From Methylotenera sp. (GTDB lineage: Bacteria > Pseudomonadota > Gammaproteobacteria > Burkholderiales > Methylophilaceae), in contig JALRGX010000001.1 of NCBI GenBank assembly GCA_023259635.1, positions 1-33,470 on the forward strand: a stretch of DNA of 33,470 nucleotides. The letters are read 5' to 3'. The position numbers and the translations under genes are program-made. Every line of letters begins with the position of its first letter. The stretch's first letter is position 1. Below, piece after piece: positions 8,335 to 17,263 of this stretch. The notes under the pieces were generated by a model, which was given only the letters and a program-made list of their open reading frames with translations, made no database searches and was not told the origin of the DNA.

Positions 8335-9141
8335 ATGAGCCACATAAAACCGCAAAGCCCCATTGAAGACGTACAGAATACAGCCGACGTTCGCCATTTA
8401 GCAATTGACAAGGTTGGTATCAAAGCCATACGCCACCCTGTAGTAGTCAAGGATAAATCTGGCGGCGAACAGCATACAGTGGCTGTTTTCAATATGTATG
8501 TGCATCTGCCACAGCATTTCAAAGGCACGCATATGTCGCGCTTTGTTGAAATTCTGAACATGAATGAAAAGGCTATCTCTGTTGAGTCATTTGAAACCAT
8601 ATTGCGTGAGATGGTCACACGGCTAGAAGCGGAATCTGGCCATGTGGAAATGACTTTTCCTTATTTCGTTAATAAAGCCGCGCCAATTTCCGGCGTAAAA
8701 AGTCTACTGGATTATGAGGTGACTTTTATTGGTGAAATCCACCAAGGCAAATACGACATTACGGTAAAAGTGCTAGTACCGGTCACCAGTCTTTGCCCAT
8801 GCAGTAAAAAGATCTCCAACTATGGCGCACACAACCAGCGCTCTCATGTAACTGTGACCGCCCTGATCAATGATTTCATCTGGATCGAAGATATTATTGA
8901 TTTGGTAGAAAAGCAAGCATCCTGCGAGCTCTATGGTTTACTGAAACGCCCTGATGAAAAGTTTGTGACTGAACGTGCTTATGATAATCCTAAGTTTGTT
9001 GAAGACATGGTGCGCGATGTTGCCGCACAACTCAATGCAGAAAAACGCATCGACGCTTATACTGTGGAATCCGAAAACTTTGAGTCTATTCACAATCACT
9101 CGGCTTATGCACTGATTGAAAAAGACAAACGCAAAAAATAG
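8335..9141 (+). CDS. folE2: GTP cyclohydrolase FolE2 (type IB)
   Basis: 268-residue FolE2 (COG1469), which converts GTP to 7,8-dihydroneopterin triphosphate, the entry step to tetrahydrofolate and queuosine. Diagnostic segments are [12 protein letters not shown] near 18-29, KGTHMSRF near 63-70 and [21 protein letters not shown], where Cys154 matches the catalytic metal-ligand cysteine of the family. The C-terminal IHNHSAYA (242-249) also matches. FolE2 is unrelated in sequence to FolE1 and accepts metals other than zinc. Many genomes induce it under zinc limitation, but no Zur box is evident here. It follows dxs by 43 bases with a candidate own promoter, and a terminator follows. Confidence 0.96.
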   Translation: MSHIKPQSPIEDVQNTADVRHLAIDKVGIKAIRHPVVVKDKSGGEQHTVAVFNMYVHLPQHFKGTHMSRFVEILNMNEKAISVESFETILREMVTRLEAESGHVEMTFPYFVNKAAPISGVKSLLDYEVTFIGEIHQGKYDITVKVLVPVTSLCPCSKKISNYGAHNQRSHVTVTALINDFIWIEDIIDLVEKQASCELYGLLKRPDEKFVTERAYDNPKFVEDMVRDVAAQLNAEKRIDAYTVESENFESIHNHSAYALIEKDKRKK

Positions 9142-9165
9142 ATTCTTAAGTTTACCTGCAACCCC

Positions 9166-9190
9166 AAGCCACTGGTAACAGTGGCTTTTT
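9166..9190 (+). terminator. Rho-independent terminator after folE2
   Basis: AAGCCACTG (9166-9174) pairs with CAGTGGCTT (9179-9187) around a GTAA loop and runs into T residues. It lies between two convergent genes. The A residues on the other side are too few to make a strong terminator for the minus strand. Confidence 0.8.
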
Positions 9191-9193
9191 ACT

Positions 9194-9835
9194 TTAATAT
9201 TTTTTTGTCAGCGTCATTGCAATATTCTGACGCTGCATATTCAGCCGGTTTAGTGCACTCATTCCAAGTAAAACAATTGGGGGTGAACCTCCCTCATGAA
9301 TGCTTGCCTCAACCTGATGTAGTGTAATGCTGCCGATTTTGAGACTGCCAATGATCACTCTATAAGCAGTAACCACTCCATTAGCCGTGGAAATTCTCAC
9401 CGGCGTACCATTCTTGTAGTCAATCTTGGCAAATTTTGCATCCCCGCTATTCAGTGCGACTGTGGTCGCTCCAGTATCAAGGATAAACTTTAATGGCGCA
9501 CTATTGATCTGACACTCGGAAATAAAATGACCTTGTGCATTTGCATATAACGTCACACTTGCATTTGCAGCAGCAGAATCACCAGCTATGGATGCTGCCT
9601 GCCCCATACCTAGCTGCCTGGTTTTCCCTTCTATAAGAAAAGTTGCCGAACTACTATCCGCCGCCAACAACTTTACCCCTTCGCTAGACTGACCAACACT
9701 TAGAGTCTTTGGCATACCACCATTCACCATAACAACAGCTTTATTACTAAACAAGCCAACTACGTTCACTTGCGTCTCTGCATAAACGCTCCCACACGCC
9801 AGCAGCATCGTGATATAAACTATCAGGAACCTCAT
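9194..9835 (-). CDS. Retropepsin-like (clan AA) aspartic protease, exported
   Basis: 213 residues with a Sec signal peptide (about 1-19, ending SVYA). The N-terminal part of the mature protein (about 22-80) resembles the small beta domain of a TIGR02281-like group, with the sequence VNVVGLFSNKAVV. The protease domain begins near 94 and carries the catalytic FILDTGATT motif, Asp120. Retropepsin-type domains carry one Asp-Thr-Gly and work as dimers. The product is probably periplasmic; its substrate is unknown. The ATG overlaps the stop of the preceding MFS gene by four bases (ATGA), so the two are probably translationally coupled. Confidence 0.82.
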   Translation of the reverse strand: MRFLIVYITMLLACGSVYAETQVNVVGLFSNKAVVMVNGGMPKTLSVGQSSEGVKLLAADSSSATFLIEGKTRQLGMGQAASIAGDSAAANASVTLYANAQGHFISECQINSAPLKFILDTGATTVALNSGDAKFAKIDYKNGTPVRISTANGVVTAYRVIIGSLKIGSITLHQVEASIHEGGSPPIVLLGMSALNRLNMQRQNIAMTLTKKY

Positions 9836-11004
9836 CCGAACATCCCCTTTATATTTTGTTCTTTAGCACTAAACTTTAACCCGAACCCAATTACAGCTAA
9901 ACCAAGTAAAGGAAAAATCGCTGCCAACACAAATGTCGACTGGCCACCCAGGTATTGCAAAGCAAACCCTCCTGCTACACCACCTACCGCCCCACCTACA
10001 CCATAAGCCACACTGTTATAAATAGCCTGGCCTTTAGCTTGGTGACGACCTTTAAAGAACTGCGACACCAACTCCACCGATGCCGCATGAAAACTACCAA
10101 AAGTCGCAGCATGTAATGTTTGTGCAAGAACTATCACCCAAAGACTATCTACTGAAGTGCCAATGAGTGTAAACCGAATCACCGCCAGAAACAGACTGAA
10201 TAATAGAATTGTCTTCAAACTAAAATTAACCATAATTTTTGGCATTAACATAAAAATAGCAATCTCACAGACAACACCAACCGACCATAACAATCCTATC
10301 GTACCTTTGCTATAACCATGTTCGCTCAAGTAAATGGAATAAAAGTTATACAGCACACCATGCGCTGTCACCATAAACGAACAACCAACCAGTAAAGCAA
10401 TTACATTCGGCTGTTTAATTACCTGCCATATTGAAAAGTGATCATGCTCATGCGGCGCCACCTTGGGCTCCGGTAAGGTGTAAGATAGCCCAAAAAGACA
10501 AAGTTGTATGGCCAACAAGAGCCATAGCAAGCTTGTAATGCCAGTCATATCAATCAAATAACCCAGCACCACTGCCGCAACTATAAAACCAAAGGATCCC
10601 CACATTCGAATGCAGCTGTAGTGACCATTAGTTGTAGCGAGGTGCGCTAATGTCAGAGACTCGGCTAATGGCAAGGTTGAGCTCGTAAACAAGCTAAGCG
10701 CCCCCATCACAAAAAACATCCAGAAGAAGCCGTGCGCCCAGAATACTGCCACAAACCCGCAGAGGCCCAAAAACGCAGTCAACCTGATCCATTGTGCACG
10801 CTTGCCAGTATGATCTGCGAGCCAACCCCAGAAGTTCGGGGCAAAAATACGGCTAATCTGGAACAGTGACATCAATATGCCAATATCAGCTGCTGAAAAT
10901 TTCTCTGACTGCAGATACAAAGCCCAATACGGTACAAAGGCCCCTACAAAAAAATAGTAGCTGAAATAAAAACTGGAAAGTCGGTTATGTAACTGTGTAT
11001 GCAT
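9832..11004 (-). CDS. MFS transporter (MFS_1_like / HcaT-LacY-type)
   Basis: 390-residue inner-membrane protein with about twelve transmembrane segments. The opening segments (LSSFYFSYYFFVGAFVPYW, then GILMSLFQISRIFAPNFWGWLAD) match the group that includes HcaT-type and nucleoside:proton symporters. The loop LADHTGKR carries the MFS motif-A-like signature between helices 2 and 3. The substrate cannot be predicted. Its stop overlaps the start of the protease gene by four bases. Upstream, the aroC terminator at 11037-11059 suggests it has its own promoter in the 33 bases or so that follow, or relies on read-through. The Shine-Dalgarno is poor. Confidence 0.88.
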   Translation of the reverse strand: MHTQLHNRLSSFYFSYYFFVGAFVPYWALYLQSEKFSAADIGILMSLFQISRIFAPNFWGWLADHTGKRAQWIRLTAFLGLCGFVAVFWAHGFFWMFFVMGALSLFTSSTLPLAESLTLAHLATTNGHYSCIRMWGSFGFIVAAVVLGYLIDMTGITSLLWLLLAIQLCLFGLSYTLPEPKVAPHEHDHFSIWQVIKQPNVIALLVGCSFMVTAHGVLYNFYSIYLSEHGYSKGTIGLLWSVGVVCEIAIFMLMPKIMVNFSLKTILLFSLFLAVIRFTLIGTSVDSLWVIVLAQTLHAATFGSFHAASVELVSQFFKGRHQAKGQAIYNSVAYGVGGAVGGVAGGFALQYLGGQSTFVLAAIFPLLGLAVIGFGLKFSAKEQNIKGMFG

Positions 11005-11036
11005 ATCAATCTTTTTTGTGACGAATCAATATCAAC

Positions 11037-11059
11037 AAAAAAGCCGGCTAAAGCCGACT
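11037..11059 (-). terminator. Rho-independent terminator of aroC
   Basis: On the minus strand, a 7-bp GC-rich stem (11053-11059 with 11042-11048, one G-T wobble) and a 4-base loop are followed by a run of T (complement of 11037-11042). It lies between the aroC stop and the MFS start. Confidence 0.85.
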
Positions 11060-11138
11060 CTTTTATTGCTGCGTCAATGAAGAAACCAAGGCAGACTATA
11101 TTCCACCTTTTTTCCAACTGTATCTCCTGATAGAAACA

Positions 11139-12227
11139 TTAGAAAATTTTCGGTGTACTGCACTTAACATCTGCATTCTGGGCGCGATGACGCAAGGCAT
11201 GATCCATCAACACCATCGCCAGCATCGCCTCTACGATAGGCGTTGCCCTAACCCCTACACATGGGTCATGACGTCCCGTTGTCTGCATCATTACTGTATT
11301 ACCTTGCTTATCAATTGAGCGACGCTCCTGCGGAATGCTTGATGTCGGCTTCAAGGCCACATTCACGCGGATTTCCTGACCGGTTGAAATCCCGCCCAAG
11401 ATGCCGCCAGCATGGTTAGAAACAAAACCTTGCGGAGTCATTTCATCAGAATGCACACTGCCACGCTGGGCGATAGAGGCAAAACCTTCACCGATTTCCA
11501 CACCTTTTACTGCGTTAATACTCATCATCGCATAAGCGATCTCGGCATCCAGCCGGTCAAAAATCGGCTCACCCCAGCCTACCGGCACACCCTCTGCAAC
11601 TACAGTAATACGCGCTCCAACAGAGTCACGTTCTGCACGAATCTTGTCCAGATACTCTTCCAGTTGAGGCAACACTGTTGTATTGGGGGAAAAGAATGGA
11701 TTGCTATTCACCACATCCCAACTCTCGAAAGGAATTTCGATTTCGCCAAGCTGGCTCATATAGCCACGGATTGTTACACCAAAACGTTCCTTCAACCACT
11801 TCTTCGCAATCGCACCTGCAGCTACGCGCACTGCAGTCTCACGTGCACTGGATCGGCCACCGCCACGGTAATCCCTCACGCCATATTTCTGCGTATAAGT
11901 GTAATCCGCATGACCAGGACGGAAAGTGTCCATGATTTTGCTGTAATCCTGACTGCGCTGGTCTGTATTGCGAATCAACAAACCAATAGGAGCACCAGTG
12001 GTTTTACCTTCAAAGATGCCTGAAAGTATTTCCACAGCATCCGCTTCCTGACGTTGCGTCACATGGCGGGAAGTGCCGGGTTTGCGGCGATCCAGATCAA
12101 TTTGCAAATCTTCCGCACTTAGTGCAAGACCTGGCGGACATCCATCAACAACGCCACCGATTGCTGCGCCGTGAGACTCTCCAAATGACGTAAAGGTAAA
12201 TAGCTTACCAAGTGTATTACCTGACAT
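11139..12227 (-). CDS. aroC: Chorismate synthase
   Basis: 362-residue FMN-dependent enzyme that converts EPSP to chorismate, the last step of the shikimate pathway. Signatures are [18 protein letters not shown] (17-34), the [14 protein letters not shown] segment followed by [13 protein letters not shown] (about 104-132), and [16 protein letters not shown] near the C-terminus, all hallmarks of AroC. The length is normal. A GAGG Shine-Dalgarno lies just before the ATG. On the minus strand, TTAATA and TAAAAT 16 bases apart in the 51-base gap upstream could be its promoter. Confidence 0.98.
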   Translation of the reverse strand: MSGNTLGKLFTFTSFGESHGAAIGGVVDGCPPGLALSAEDLQIDLDRRKPGTSRHVTQRQEADAVEILSGIFEGKTTGAPIGLLIRNTDQRSQDYSKIMDTFRPGHADYTYTQKYGVRDYRGGGRSSARETAVRVAAGAIAKKWLKERFGVTIRGYMSQLGEIEIPFESWDVVNSNPFFSPNTTVLPQLEEYLDKIRAERDSVGARITVVAEGVPVGWGEPIFDRLDAEIAYAMMSINAVKGVEIGEGFASIAQRGSVHSDEMTPQGFVSNHAGGILGGISTGQEIRVNVALKPTSSIPQERRSIDKQGNTVMMQTTGRHDPCVGVRATPIVEAMLAMVLMDHALRHRAQNADVKCSTPKIF

Positions 12228-12278
12228 GATGCGACCTCAATTCAAAGTTAACGGATTTTAACACATCATGTAAAAGTA

Positions 12279-12986
12279 TTAATTTGCCAATCCTCTAATC
12301 CAGTACTTATAAACCTGGTTAGCCACTTTATTCAGGAAAAAGCAATGCAAAGGTAAGTTCTGCGTAATCACTTCTGCAGTTTGCACAGCAGGGCTATCCG
12401 ATGCATTTCTTATTTCATCAGCACCTACTTCACACCAAGTCTGCACCATTTCCGCAGTCATTTCAATATGACACTGGAATGCCAAATGTTTACCTATAGC
12501 GTATGCCTGGTTAGTACAATATTTACTTGATAGCAGATGCACTGCGTTTTCCGGCATACTAAAAGTCTCTCCATGCCAGTGAAAAGCATTAAAACTCTCA
12601 ATGTTATCAAACCAATCCCTGGCCAACTCATTATTAATTACATTCACTTCACCCCAGCCTATTTCCTTCACTGCGTTTACAGTTACTGTACCCCCCAAGG
12701 CTTTGCTGATAAGTTGACCACCCAGGCAATGCCCTAATAAGGGAATATCCAAAGCGACTGCTTCTCGTATCAAATTTAGAAGAGGTGAAATCCATGGCAA
12801 ACCATCATTGACACTCATGGGACCACCCATCAGCACAACGCCGCTATAATGAGCAATAGATGTTGGCAGCGGCTCATTCTCATCAATTTTCACCAATTGC
12901 CAGGGAATATCATGCGCTTCAAGAAAAGTTGCCAGATACCCTGGCCCTTCTACACTGGCATGTCGAAAAATAACAACCGGTTTCAT
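12279..12986 (-). CDS. Class-I glutamine amidotransferase-like protein
   Basis: 235-residue cytoplasmic protein with a GATase-1 fold. The triad is intact: Cys87 in LGHCLGGQ, and His173 and Glu175 in FQCHIEMT. The oxyanion segment [11 protein letters not shown] is at 51-61. Proteins of this type are often annotated as GMP synthase-like, but no synthetase domain follows, so it may act alone or hydrolyse a gamma-glutamyl substrate. It is not GuaA. The ATG overlaps the stop of rluE by four bases (12983-12986, ATGA), implying coupled translation. No function is assigned beyond the fold. Confidence 0.87.
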   Translation of the reverse strand: MKPVVIFRHASVEGPGYLATFLEAHDIPWQLVKIDENEPLPTSIAHYSGVVLMGGPMSVNDGLPWISPLLNLIREAVALDIPLLGHCLGGQLISKALGGTVTVNAVKEIGWGEVNVINNELARDWFDNIESFNAFHWHGETFSMPENAVHLLSSKYCTNQAYAIGKHLAFQCHIEMTAEMVQTWCEVGADEIRNASDSPAVQTAEVITQNLPLHCFFLNKVANQVYKYWIRGLAN

Positions 12987-13537
12987 CGCTTTAACACCTC
13001 ATATTGCCCAACTTCAATATCATCCAAAGTAAACTTGCCTATTGCGTAGCGGATTAATCGCAACGTTGGGAACCCAACTTTAGCCGTCATGCGCCGGACC
13101 TGACGGTTTTTACCTTCGCTGATCTTAATCTGGAGCCATGTAGTCGGAATTGCCTTGCGTTCTCGTATCGGCGGATTCCTGGCCCACAAGTTTTCCGGCT
13201 CCGGTATTATTTTTACATCGGCCGGTTTTGTAAAAAAATCGCCTAAATCGACACCCGTTCGTAACGGCTGTAAGTCAGCGTCAGTTGGCACTCCTTCCAC
13301 CTGCACCCAATAAGTTTTAATTTCTTTATATTTAGGATCACTTAAACGATGTTGTAATACGCCGTCATCGGTTAAAATAAGCAATCCTTCTGAATCCGTA
13401 TCCAAACGTCCTGCTGCATAGACATCAGGGATCGGAATGAAGTCTTTTAACGTGGCGTGCCCGTCCTTACCATTTTTAGGGTCATGCGCACTGAACTGGC
13501 ACACGACGTTAAAAGGTTTATTGAATAAAATTATCAT
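12983..13537 (-). CDS. rluE: 23S rRNA pseudouridine synthase, RluE/RsuA family
   Basis: 184 residues when started at the ATG complement at 13535-13537. The protein begins [12 protein letters not shown], matching the RsuA/RluB/RluE start, followed by the catalytic motif [14 protein letters not shown] with Asp46. [17 protein letters not shown] near 131-147 is the second hallmark. No S4 domain is present, as in RluE. The enzyme isomerises a specific uridine in 23S rRNA in RluE proteins. A longer open frame to 13801 would run through icd and is not credible. It diverges from icd with only 15 bases between the start codons, an arrangement also found for rluE (ymfC)-icd in Escherichia coli. It forms an operon with the amidotransferase gene. 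Confidence 0.9.
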   Translation of the reverse strand: MIILFNKPFNVVCQFSAHDPKNGKDGHATLKDFIPIPDVYAAGRLDTDSEGLLILTDDGVLQHRLSDPKYKEIKTYWVQVEGVPTDADLQPLRTGVDLGDFFTKPADVKIIPEPENLWARNPPIRERKAIPTTWLQIKISEGKNRQVRRMTAKVGFPTLRLIRYAIGKFTLDDIEVGQYEVLKR

Positions 13538-13552
13538 ACTTAGGAAATTTGA

Positions 13553-14806
13553 ATGGCTTCTAAAATTATCAAACCAGTTACTGGCGAAAAAATCACTGTA
13601 AATGCAGACAATTCGCTCAATGTTCCGAACTACCCCATTATCCCATTTATTGAAGGTGATGGCATAGGTATCGATATTACTCCACCTATGATCAAGGTCG
13701 TAGATACTGCGGTCAATAAAGCCTACAACGGCACCAGAAAAATCTCCTGGATGGAGGTCTTTGCCGGAGAAAAAGCCGTAAAAGTGTACGGTAAAGATCA
13801 AGATGGCAAGGACACATGGTTGCCAGCTGAAACCATGCAGGCTGTTAAAGATTATGTTATTTCCATTAAAGGTCCGCTCACCACACCAGTAGGTGGCGGC
13901 ATTCGCTCACTGAACGTAACTTTGCGTCAGGAACTGGATCTCTACGTTTGCCTGCGCCCGGTACAATACTTTACTGGTGTACCAAGCCCGGTTAAACATC
14001 CGGAAAAAACCGACATGGTGATTTTCCGCGAAAACACAGAAGACATCTATGCCGGCATTGAATGGGCAGCAGGTACCGATGAAGTGGAAAAAGTGATTAA
14101 TTTCTTAAGCGACATGGGCGTACGCAAAAAAATCCGCTTTCCTGAATCTTCAGCAATCGGTATCAAACCGGTATCTATAGACGGGAGCAAACGCCTGGTA
14201 CGTAAAGCCATCCAGTACGCTATCGATAACAATCGCAAATCTGTCACGATTGCCCACAAAGGCAATATCATGAAATTCACCGAAGGCGGCTTCAGGGATT
14301 GGGGCTACGAAGTAGCCAAACAGGAATTCGGCGCAGTCGAAATTGACGGCGGACCCTGGTGCAAACTGCCAAATGGCATTTTGATTAAAGACTGTATCGC
14401 TGATGCATTCCTGCAGGAAATTCTGCTGCACCCGCAAGATTATGATGTTGTTGCAACGCTTAACCTGAACGGTGATTACATGAGTGACGCCTTAGCAGCA
14501 CAAGTCGGCGGTATTGGCATTGCACCTGGTGCGAATTTAAGCGACACCGTTGCAATGTTTGAAGCCACACATGGCACTGCGCCCAAAATTGCGGGAAAAA
14601 ACATCGCAAATCCTAGCTCACTAATTTTGTCAGCTGAAATGATGTTGCGTCATTTAGGGTGGACAGAGGCTGCAGACCTGGTACTAAAAGGCGTTGCCAA
14701 TGCAATTGTAGCTAAACGCGTGACCAGCGATTTTTCTACACAGATGGATGGCGCAACTCAAGTAGGCACATCCGAATTCGGCGATGAAATTATCGCAAAC
14801 ATGTAA
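13553..14806 (+). CDS. icd: Isocitrate dehydrogenase (NADP+)
   Basis: 417-residue TCA-cycle enzyme that oxidises isocitrate to 2-oxoglutarate and CO2 with NADP+. Hallmarks are [15 protein letters not shown] (31-45), [13 protein letters not shown] containing Ser119 (equivalent to E. coli Ser113, target of the AceK kinase/phosphatase), [14 protein letters not shown] and [17 protein letters not shown]. The length matches the E. coli-type homodimer. An AGGAA Shine-Dalgarno (13542-13546) precedes the ATG. Because rluE starts 15 bases away, the icd promoter must lie inside the rluE coding region. A hairpin terminator follows at 14840-14875. Confidence 0.98.
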   Translation: MASKIIKPVTGEKITVNADNSLNVPNYPIIPFIEGDGIGIDITPPMIKVVDTAVNKAYNGTRKISWMEVFAGEKAVKVYGKDQDGKDTWLPAETMQAVKDYVISIKGPLTTPVGGGIRSLNVTLRQELDLYVCLRPVQYFTGVPSPVKHPEKTDMVIFRENTEDIYAGIEWAAGTDEVEKVINFLSDMGVRKKIRFPESSAIGIKPVSIDGSKRLVRKAIQYAIDNNRKSVTIAHKGNIMKFTEGGFRDWGYEVAKQEFGAVEIDGGPWCKLPNGILIKDCIADAFLQEILLHPQDYDVVATLNLNGDYMSDALAAQVGGIGIAPGANLSDTVAMFEATHGTAPKIAGKNIANPSSLILSAEMMLRHLGWTEAADLVLKGVANAIVAKRVTSDFSTQMDGATQVGTSEFGDEIIANM

Positions 14807-14835
14807 GCATTCAAAAAACTAGCGTTAAAAATATA

Positions 14836-14879
14836 AAAAAAAGGGCACATAAAATTTCAATTTTATGTGCCCTTTAAAT
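14836..14879. terminator. Bidirectional terminator between icd and cspA
   Basis: A 15-bp perfect stem (14840-14854 with 14861-14875, GC core GGGCAC) with a 6-base loop lies between two convergent genes. On the minus strand it is followed by a long T run (complement of 14834-14842), strong for cspA. On the plus strand only three T residues follow the GC core, so termination for icd may be weaker. Confidence 0.88.
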
Positions 14880-14922
14880 TAGGTCAATCGTTCAAGACTA
14901 TTAACCTGATATATCTTTAGGC

Positions 14923-15126
14923 TTACGCCTTTTGAATATTTGAAGCTTGTTTACCCTTTGGGCCTTCAGTCAAATCAAAGCTTACGCGTTGACCTTCTTT
15001 AAGGCTTTTGTAACCGGATTCCACGATTGCAGAGAAGTGTGCGAATAAATCGTCACCACCATCATCTGGGGTAATAAAACCAAAACCTTTAGAATCGTTA
15101 AACCATTTTACGGTACCTGTTGCCAT
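14923..15126 (-). CDS. cspA: Cold-shock protein, CspA family
   Basis: 67-residue single cold-shock domain that binds single-stranded RNA and DNA, melting RNA structure or acting as an antiterminator. RNP1 is KGFGFI (about 13-18) and RNP2 is LFAHF (about 27-31). The start [18 protein letters not shown] is canonical. An AAGGA Shine-Dalgarno lies nine bases before the ATG. A near-consensus promoter at 15247-15275 gives a leader of about 114 nt, as in cold-shock mRNAs whose long leader controls stability and translation. Whether this copy is cold-inducible cannot be told from the sequence. Confidence 0.97.
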   Translation of the reverse strand: MATGTVKWFNDSKGFGFITPDDGGDDLFAHFSAIVESGYKSLKEGQRVSFDLTEGPKGKQASNIQKA

Positions 15127-15152
15127 TTCTACATCCTTACATAATACAAAGG

Positions 15153-15162
15153 GGGGCGCCCC
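15153..15162 (-). repeat. GC-rich palindrome in the cspA leader
   Basis: GGGGCGCCCC is a perfect 10-bp palindrome in very AT-rich surroundings, about 27 bases before the cspA start codon. With no loop of its own it is a DNA palindrome, or part of a larger leader fold close to the ribosome-binding site. Confidence 0.5.
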
Positions 15163-15246
15163 AAAAAGTTTGCCTCAAGAACAGAAGTCGCAGTAACTAA
15201 AATTAAAGCAGGCTGCAAAAAACTCGAATTCAAACACCTAACCATA

Positions 15247-15275
15247 TTTATAAGTTGGTTTTTCAGAGATGTCAA
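15247..15275 (-). promoter_or_regulatory. Strong sigma-70 promoter of cspA
   Basis: Read on the minus strand, TTGACA (complement of 15270-15275) and TATAAA (complement of 15247-15252) are exactly 17 bases apart. Transcription should start near 15240, leaving a leader of about 114 nt before the ATG. Confidence 0.85.
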
Positions 15276-15394
15276 GACCTTTTGCTGACTTAAATAAGAT
15301 TTAAAAATCGCTATGCTATTCTCAACCAAGTAGATTGATACTCAGTACATCTAAATAAAACTCCCCAATTTACATACATCAATACGTTAAAGTC

Positions 15395-15423
15395 TTTACA
15401 AAGAATAGTGTAGAGTGCATTAT
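15395..15423 (+). promoter_or_regulatory. Candidate sigma-70 promoter of pilB
   Basis: TTTACA (15395-15400, five of six consensus bases) and CATTAT (15418-15423, four of six) are 17 bases apart, about 57 bases before the pilB ATG. No sigma-54 motif like that of pilA is visible here. Confidence 0.4.
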
Positions 15424-15479
15424 TCATTCAATAAAAAATAATTAAACTAGCTCCCAGCTAATTAACGCTTACTTTAAAT

Positions 15480-17198
15480 ATGGCATCAGTAATTTCACAA
15501 ACCAAACTAAGTGGCCTCGCTCGCACTCTAATTCAGGAGGAACTGCTCTCTGAAGATGATGCAAAAACGATTGAGGAGCAGGCGCGCAGCTCAAAAACTC
15601 CTTTTATCTCACAAGCTATTCAAAGCAAAAAACTCAGTCCGCTGGCAATAGCCGAAACTACAGCCAAGGCATTTGGCTTTCCGTACTTCAATTTAGATGC
15701 ATTTAACCTGGATTATTTACCTCCGAAAAAAATCGATATCAAGTTAATGCAAAGCAATCGCGTGCTGGCCCTGCATTCGCGCAACAACCTGCTCTTTGTT
15801 GCAGTTTCCGACCCTACAAACATACACGCACTTGATAGCGTCCAATTCCAGATGGGGATGAATGTATCGCCTATCGTTGTTGAAGATGACAAACTAGGCC
15901 GCATGATTGATAAGATCATAGAGTCCAGCGACAAAAGCCTGAAATCGCTAGATGTCGATGATGGCGATTTCGGCTTTAGTGAAGACAATGAACAGGTAGA
16001 TGAAGAGCCGGCTGAAACAGAAGTTGATGACGCACCGGTTGTTAAGTTCCTTAACAAAATGCTTCTGGATGCCATCAATATGGGCGCATCAGACTTGCAT
16101 TTTGAACCCTATGAAAAATTCTACCGTATACGCTACCGTGTCGATGGAATCCTGCGTGAAATAACACAGCCGCCTTTGGCCATTAAAGAAAAATTGGCAT
16201 CCCGCATTAAAGTAATTTCCAGCATGGATATTTCCGAAAAACGTATACCGCAAGACGGTCGTATGAAGCTGGTACTGTCCAGGACCCGCACAATTGATTT
16301 CCGGGTGAGTACACTGCCACTCATTCACGGTGAAAAAATAGTTATGCGTATTCTCGACCCGAGTAGCGCCACGCTTGGCATTGAGGCGCTAGGTTATGAG
16401 CCGATTCAAAAAGAGCGGCTTCTGCATGCAATAAGCCGTCCATACGGCTTGGTACTCGTCACAGGTCCTACCGGCTCAGGCAAGACAGTTTCGCTATATA
16501 CCTGCCTCAACATTCTAAACAACCCTGGCGTTAATATTTCCACCGCAGAGGATCCTTGCGAAATTCCGCTGGCTGGCATCAACCAGGTGAATGTAAACGA
16601 TAAGCAAGGCCTCACCTTTGCTGCTGCGCTAAAATCTTTCCTGCGTCAGGATCCTGACATTATCATGATTGGTGAGATTCGTGACCTGGAAACTGCAGAC
16701 ATGGCGATCAAGGCTGCATCAACAGGCCATATGGTACTATCTACGCTACACACTAACGATGCACCATCTACCCTGACCCGCCTCGTCAATATGGGCGTTG
16801 CGCCTTTCAATATCGCCTCTGCCGTTTCATTAATCACCGCACAGCGCCTGGCAAGACGTTTATGCAAAAATTGCAAAATCCCGTTATCAGTCCCCAAGGA
16901 GGCTTTATTAAGTGTCGGCTTCATTGAAGATGACTTCAAGGAAGAATGGCAACTGTACGGACATAATCCAGATGGCTGCGAACTGTGCAACGGCGGCTAT
17001 AAAGGACGTGTCGGCATTTATCAAGTCATGCCAATTACTGATGCAATCAGTCGCATCATCATGAAAAATGGTACCGCACACGATATTGCGGATCAGGCTA
17101 AACGGGAAGGTGTGAATGACTTACGCCGCTCCGGAGTATTAAAAGTCATACAAGGACTAACCTCTATTGAAGAAGTTGAAGCTTGTACCAATGAATAG
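15480..17198 (+). CDS. pilB: Type IV pilus assembly ATPase PilB
   Basis: 572-residue cytoplasmic hexameric GspE-family ATPase that powers pilus extension. It has an N-terminal MshEN/GspE_N region (about 50-150), an acidic linker (about 158-184), then the ATPase core. Walker A is GPTGSGKT (329-336), the Asp box lies around 356-362, and Walker B is IIMIGEIRD (394-402) with the catalytic glutamate. The His box is GHMVLSTLHTND. The zinc-type tetracysteine is intact at Cys462, Cys465, Cys500 and Cys503, which marks PilB rather than PilT. The length is typical. No clear Shine-Dalgarno precedes the ATG. pilC follows after 65 bases. Confidence 0.97.
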   Translation: MASVISQTKLSGLARTLIQEELLSEDDAKTIEEQARSSKTPFISQAIQSKKLSPLAIAETTAKAFGFPYFNLDAFNLDYLPPKKIDIKLMQSNRVLALHSRNNLLFVAVSDPTNIHALDSVQFQMGMNVSPIVVEDDKLGRMIDKIIESSDKSLKSLDVDDGDFGFSEDNEQVDEEPAETEVDDAPVVKFLNKMLLDAINMGASDLHFEPYEKFYRIRYRVDGILREITQPPLAIKEKLASRIKVISSMDISEKRIPQDGRMKLVLSRTRTIDFRVSTLPLIHGEKIVMRILDPSSATLGIEALGYEPIQKERLLHAISRPYGLVLVTGPTGSGKTVSLYTCLNILNNPGVNISTAEDPCEIPLAGINQVNVNDKQGLTFAAALKSFLRQDPDIIMIGEIRDLETADMAIKAASTGHMVLSTLHTNDAPSTLTRLVNMGVAPFNIASAVSLITAQRLARRLCKNCKIPLSVPKEALLSVGFIEDDFKEEWQLYGHNPDGCELCNGGYKGRVGIYQVMPITDAISRIIMKNGTAHDIADQAKREGVNDLRRSGVLKVIQGLTSIEEVEACTNE

Positions 17199-17263
17199 TT
17201 TTCCAGTTCTCTATAAAAATAAATATGACCAAAAACGCGAATTGAATCGCACAGGAAATCATC

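Larger units (their letters stand above)
15127..15479. other. Divergent intergenic region cspA / pilB
   Basis: 353 bases without a credible gene. It holds the cspA promoter and leader on the minus strand, a GC-rich 10-bp palindrome in that leader (15153-15162) and a possible pilB promoter on the plus strand at 15395-15423. The rest is AT-rich with no other feature that I recognise. Confidence 0.7.

Noticed and set aside
11412-12023. A 203-residue plus-strand frame inside aroC
   Set aside because: It is the complement of a clear chorismate synthase gene and carries no family motif.
13538-13801. An 88-residue N-terminal extension of rluE
   Set aside because: It runs antisense through the start of icd, matches no known domain, and the RluE family begins at the internal MIILFNKP.
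15129-15329. A 66-residue minus-strand frame ending just before cspA
   Set aside because: It contains the cspA -35 and -10 elements, its possible starts lie upstream of the predicted transcription start, and it has no recognisable domain.
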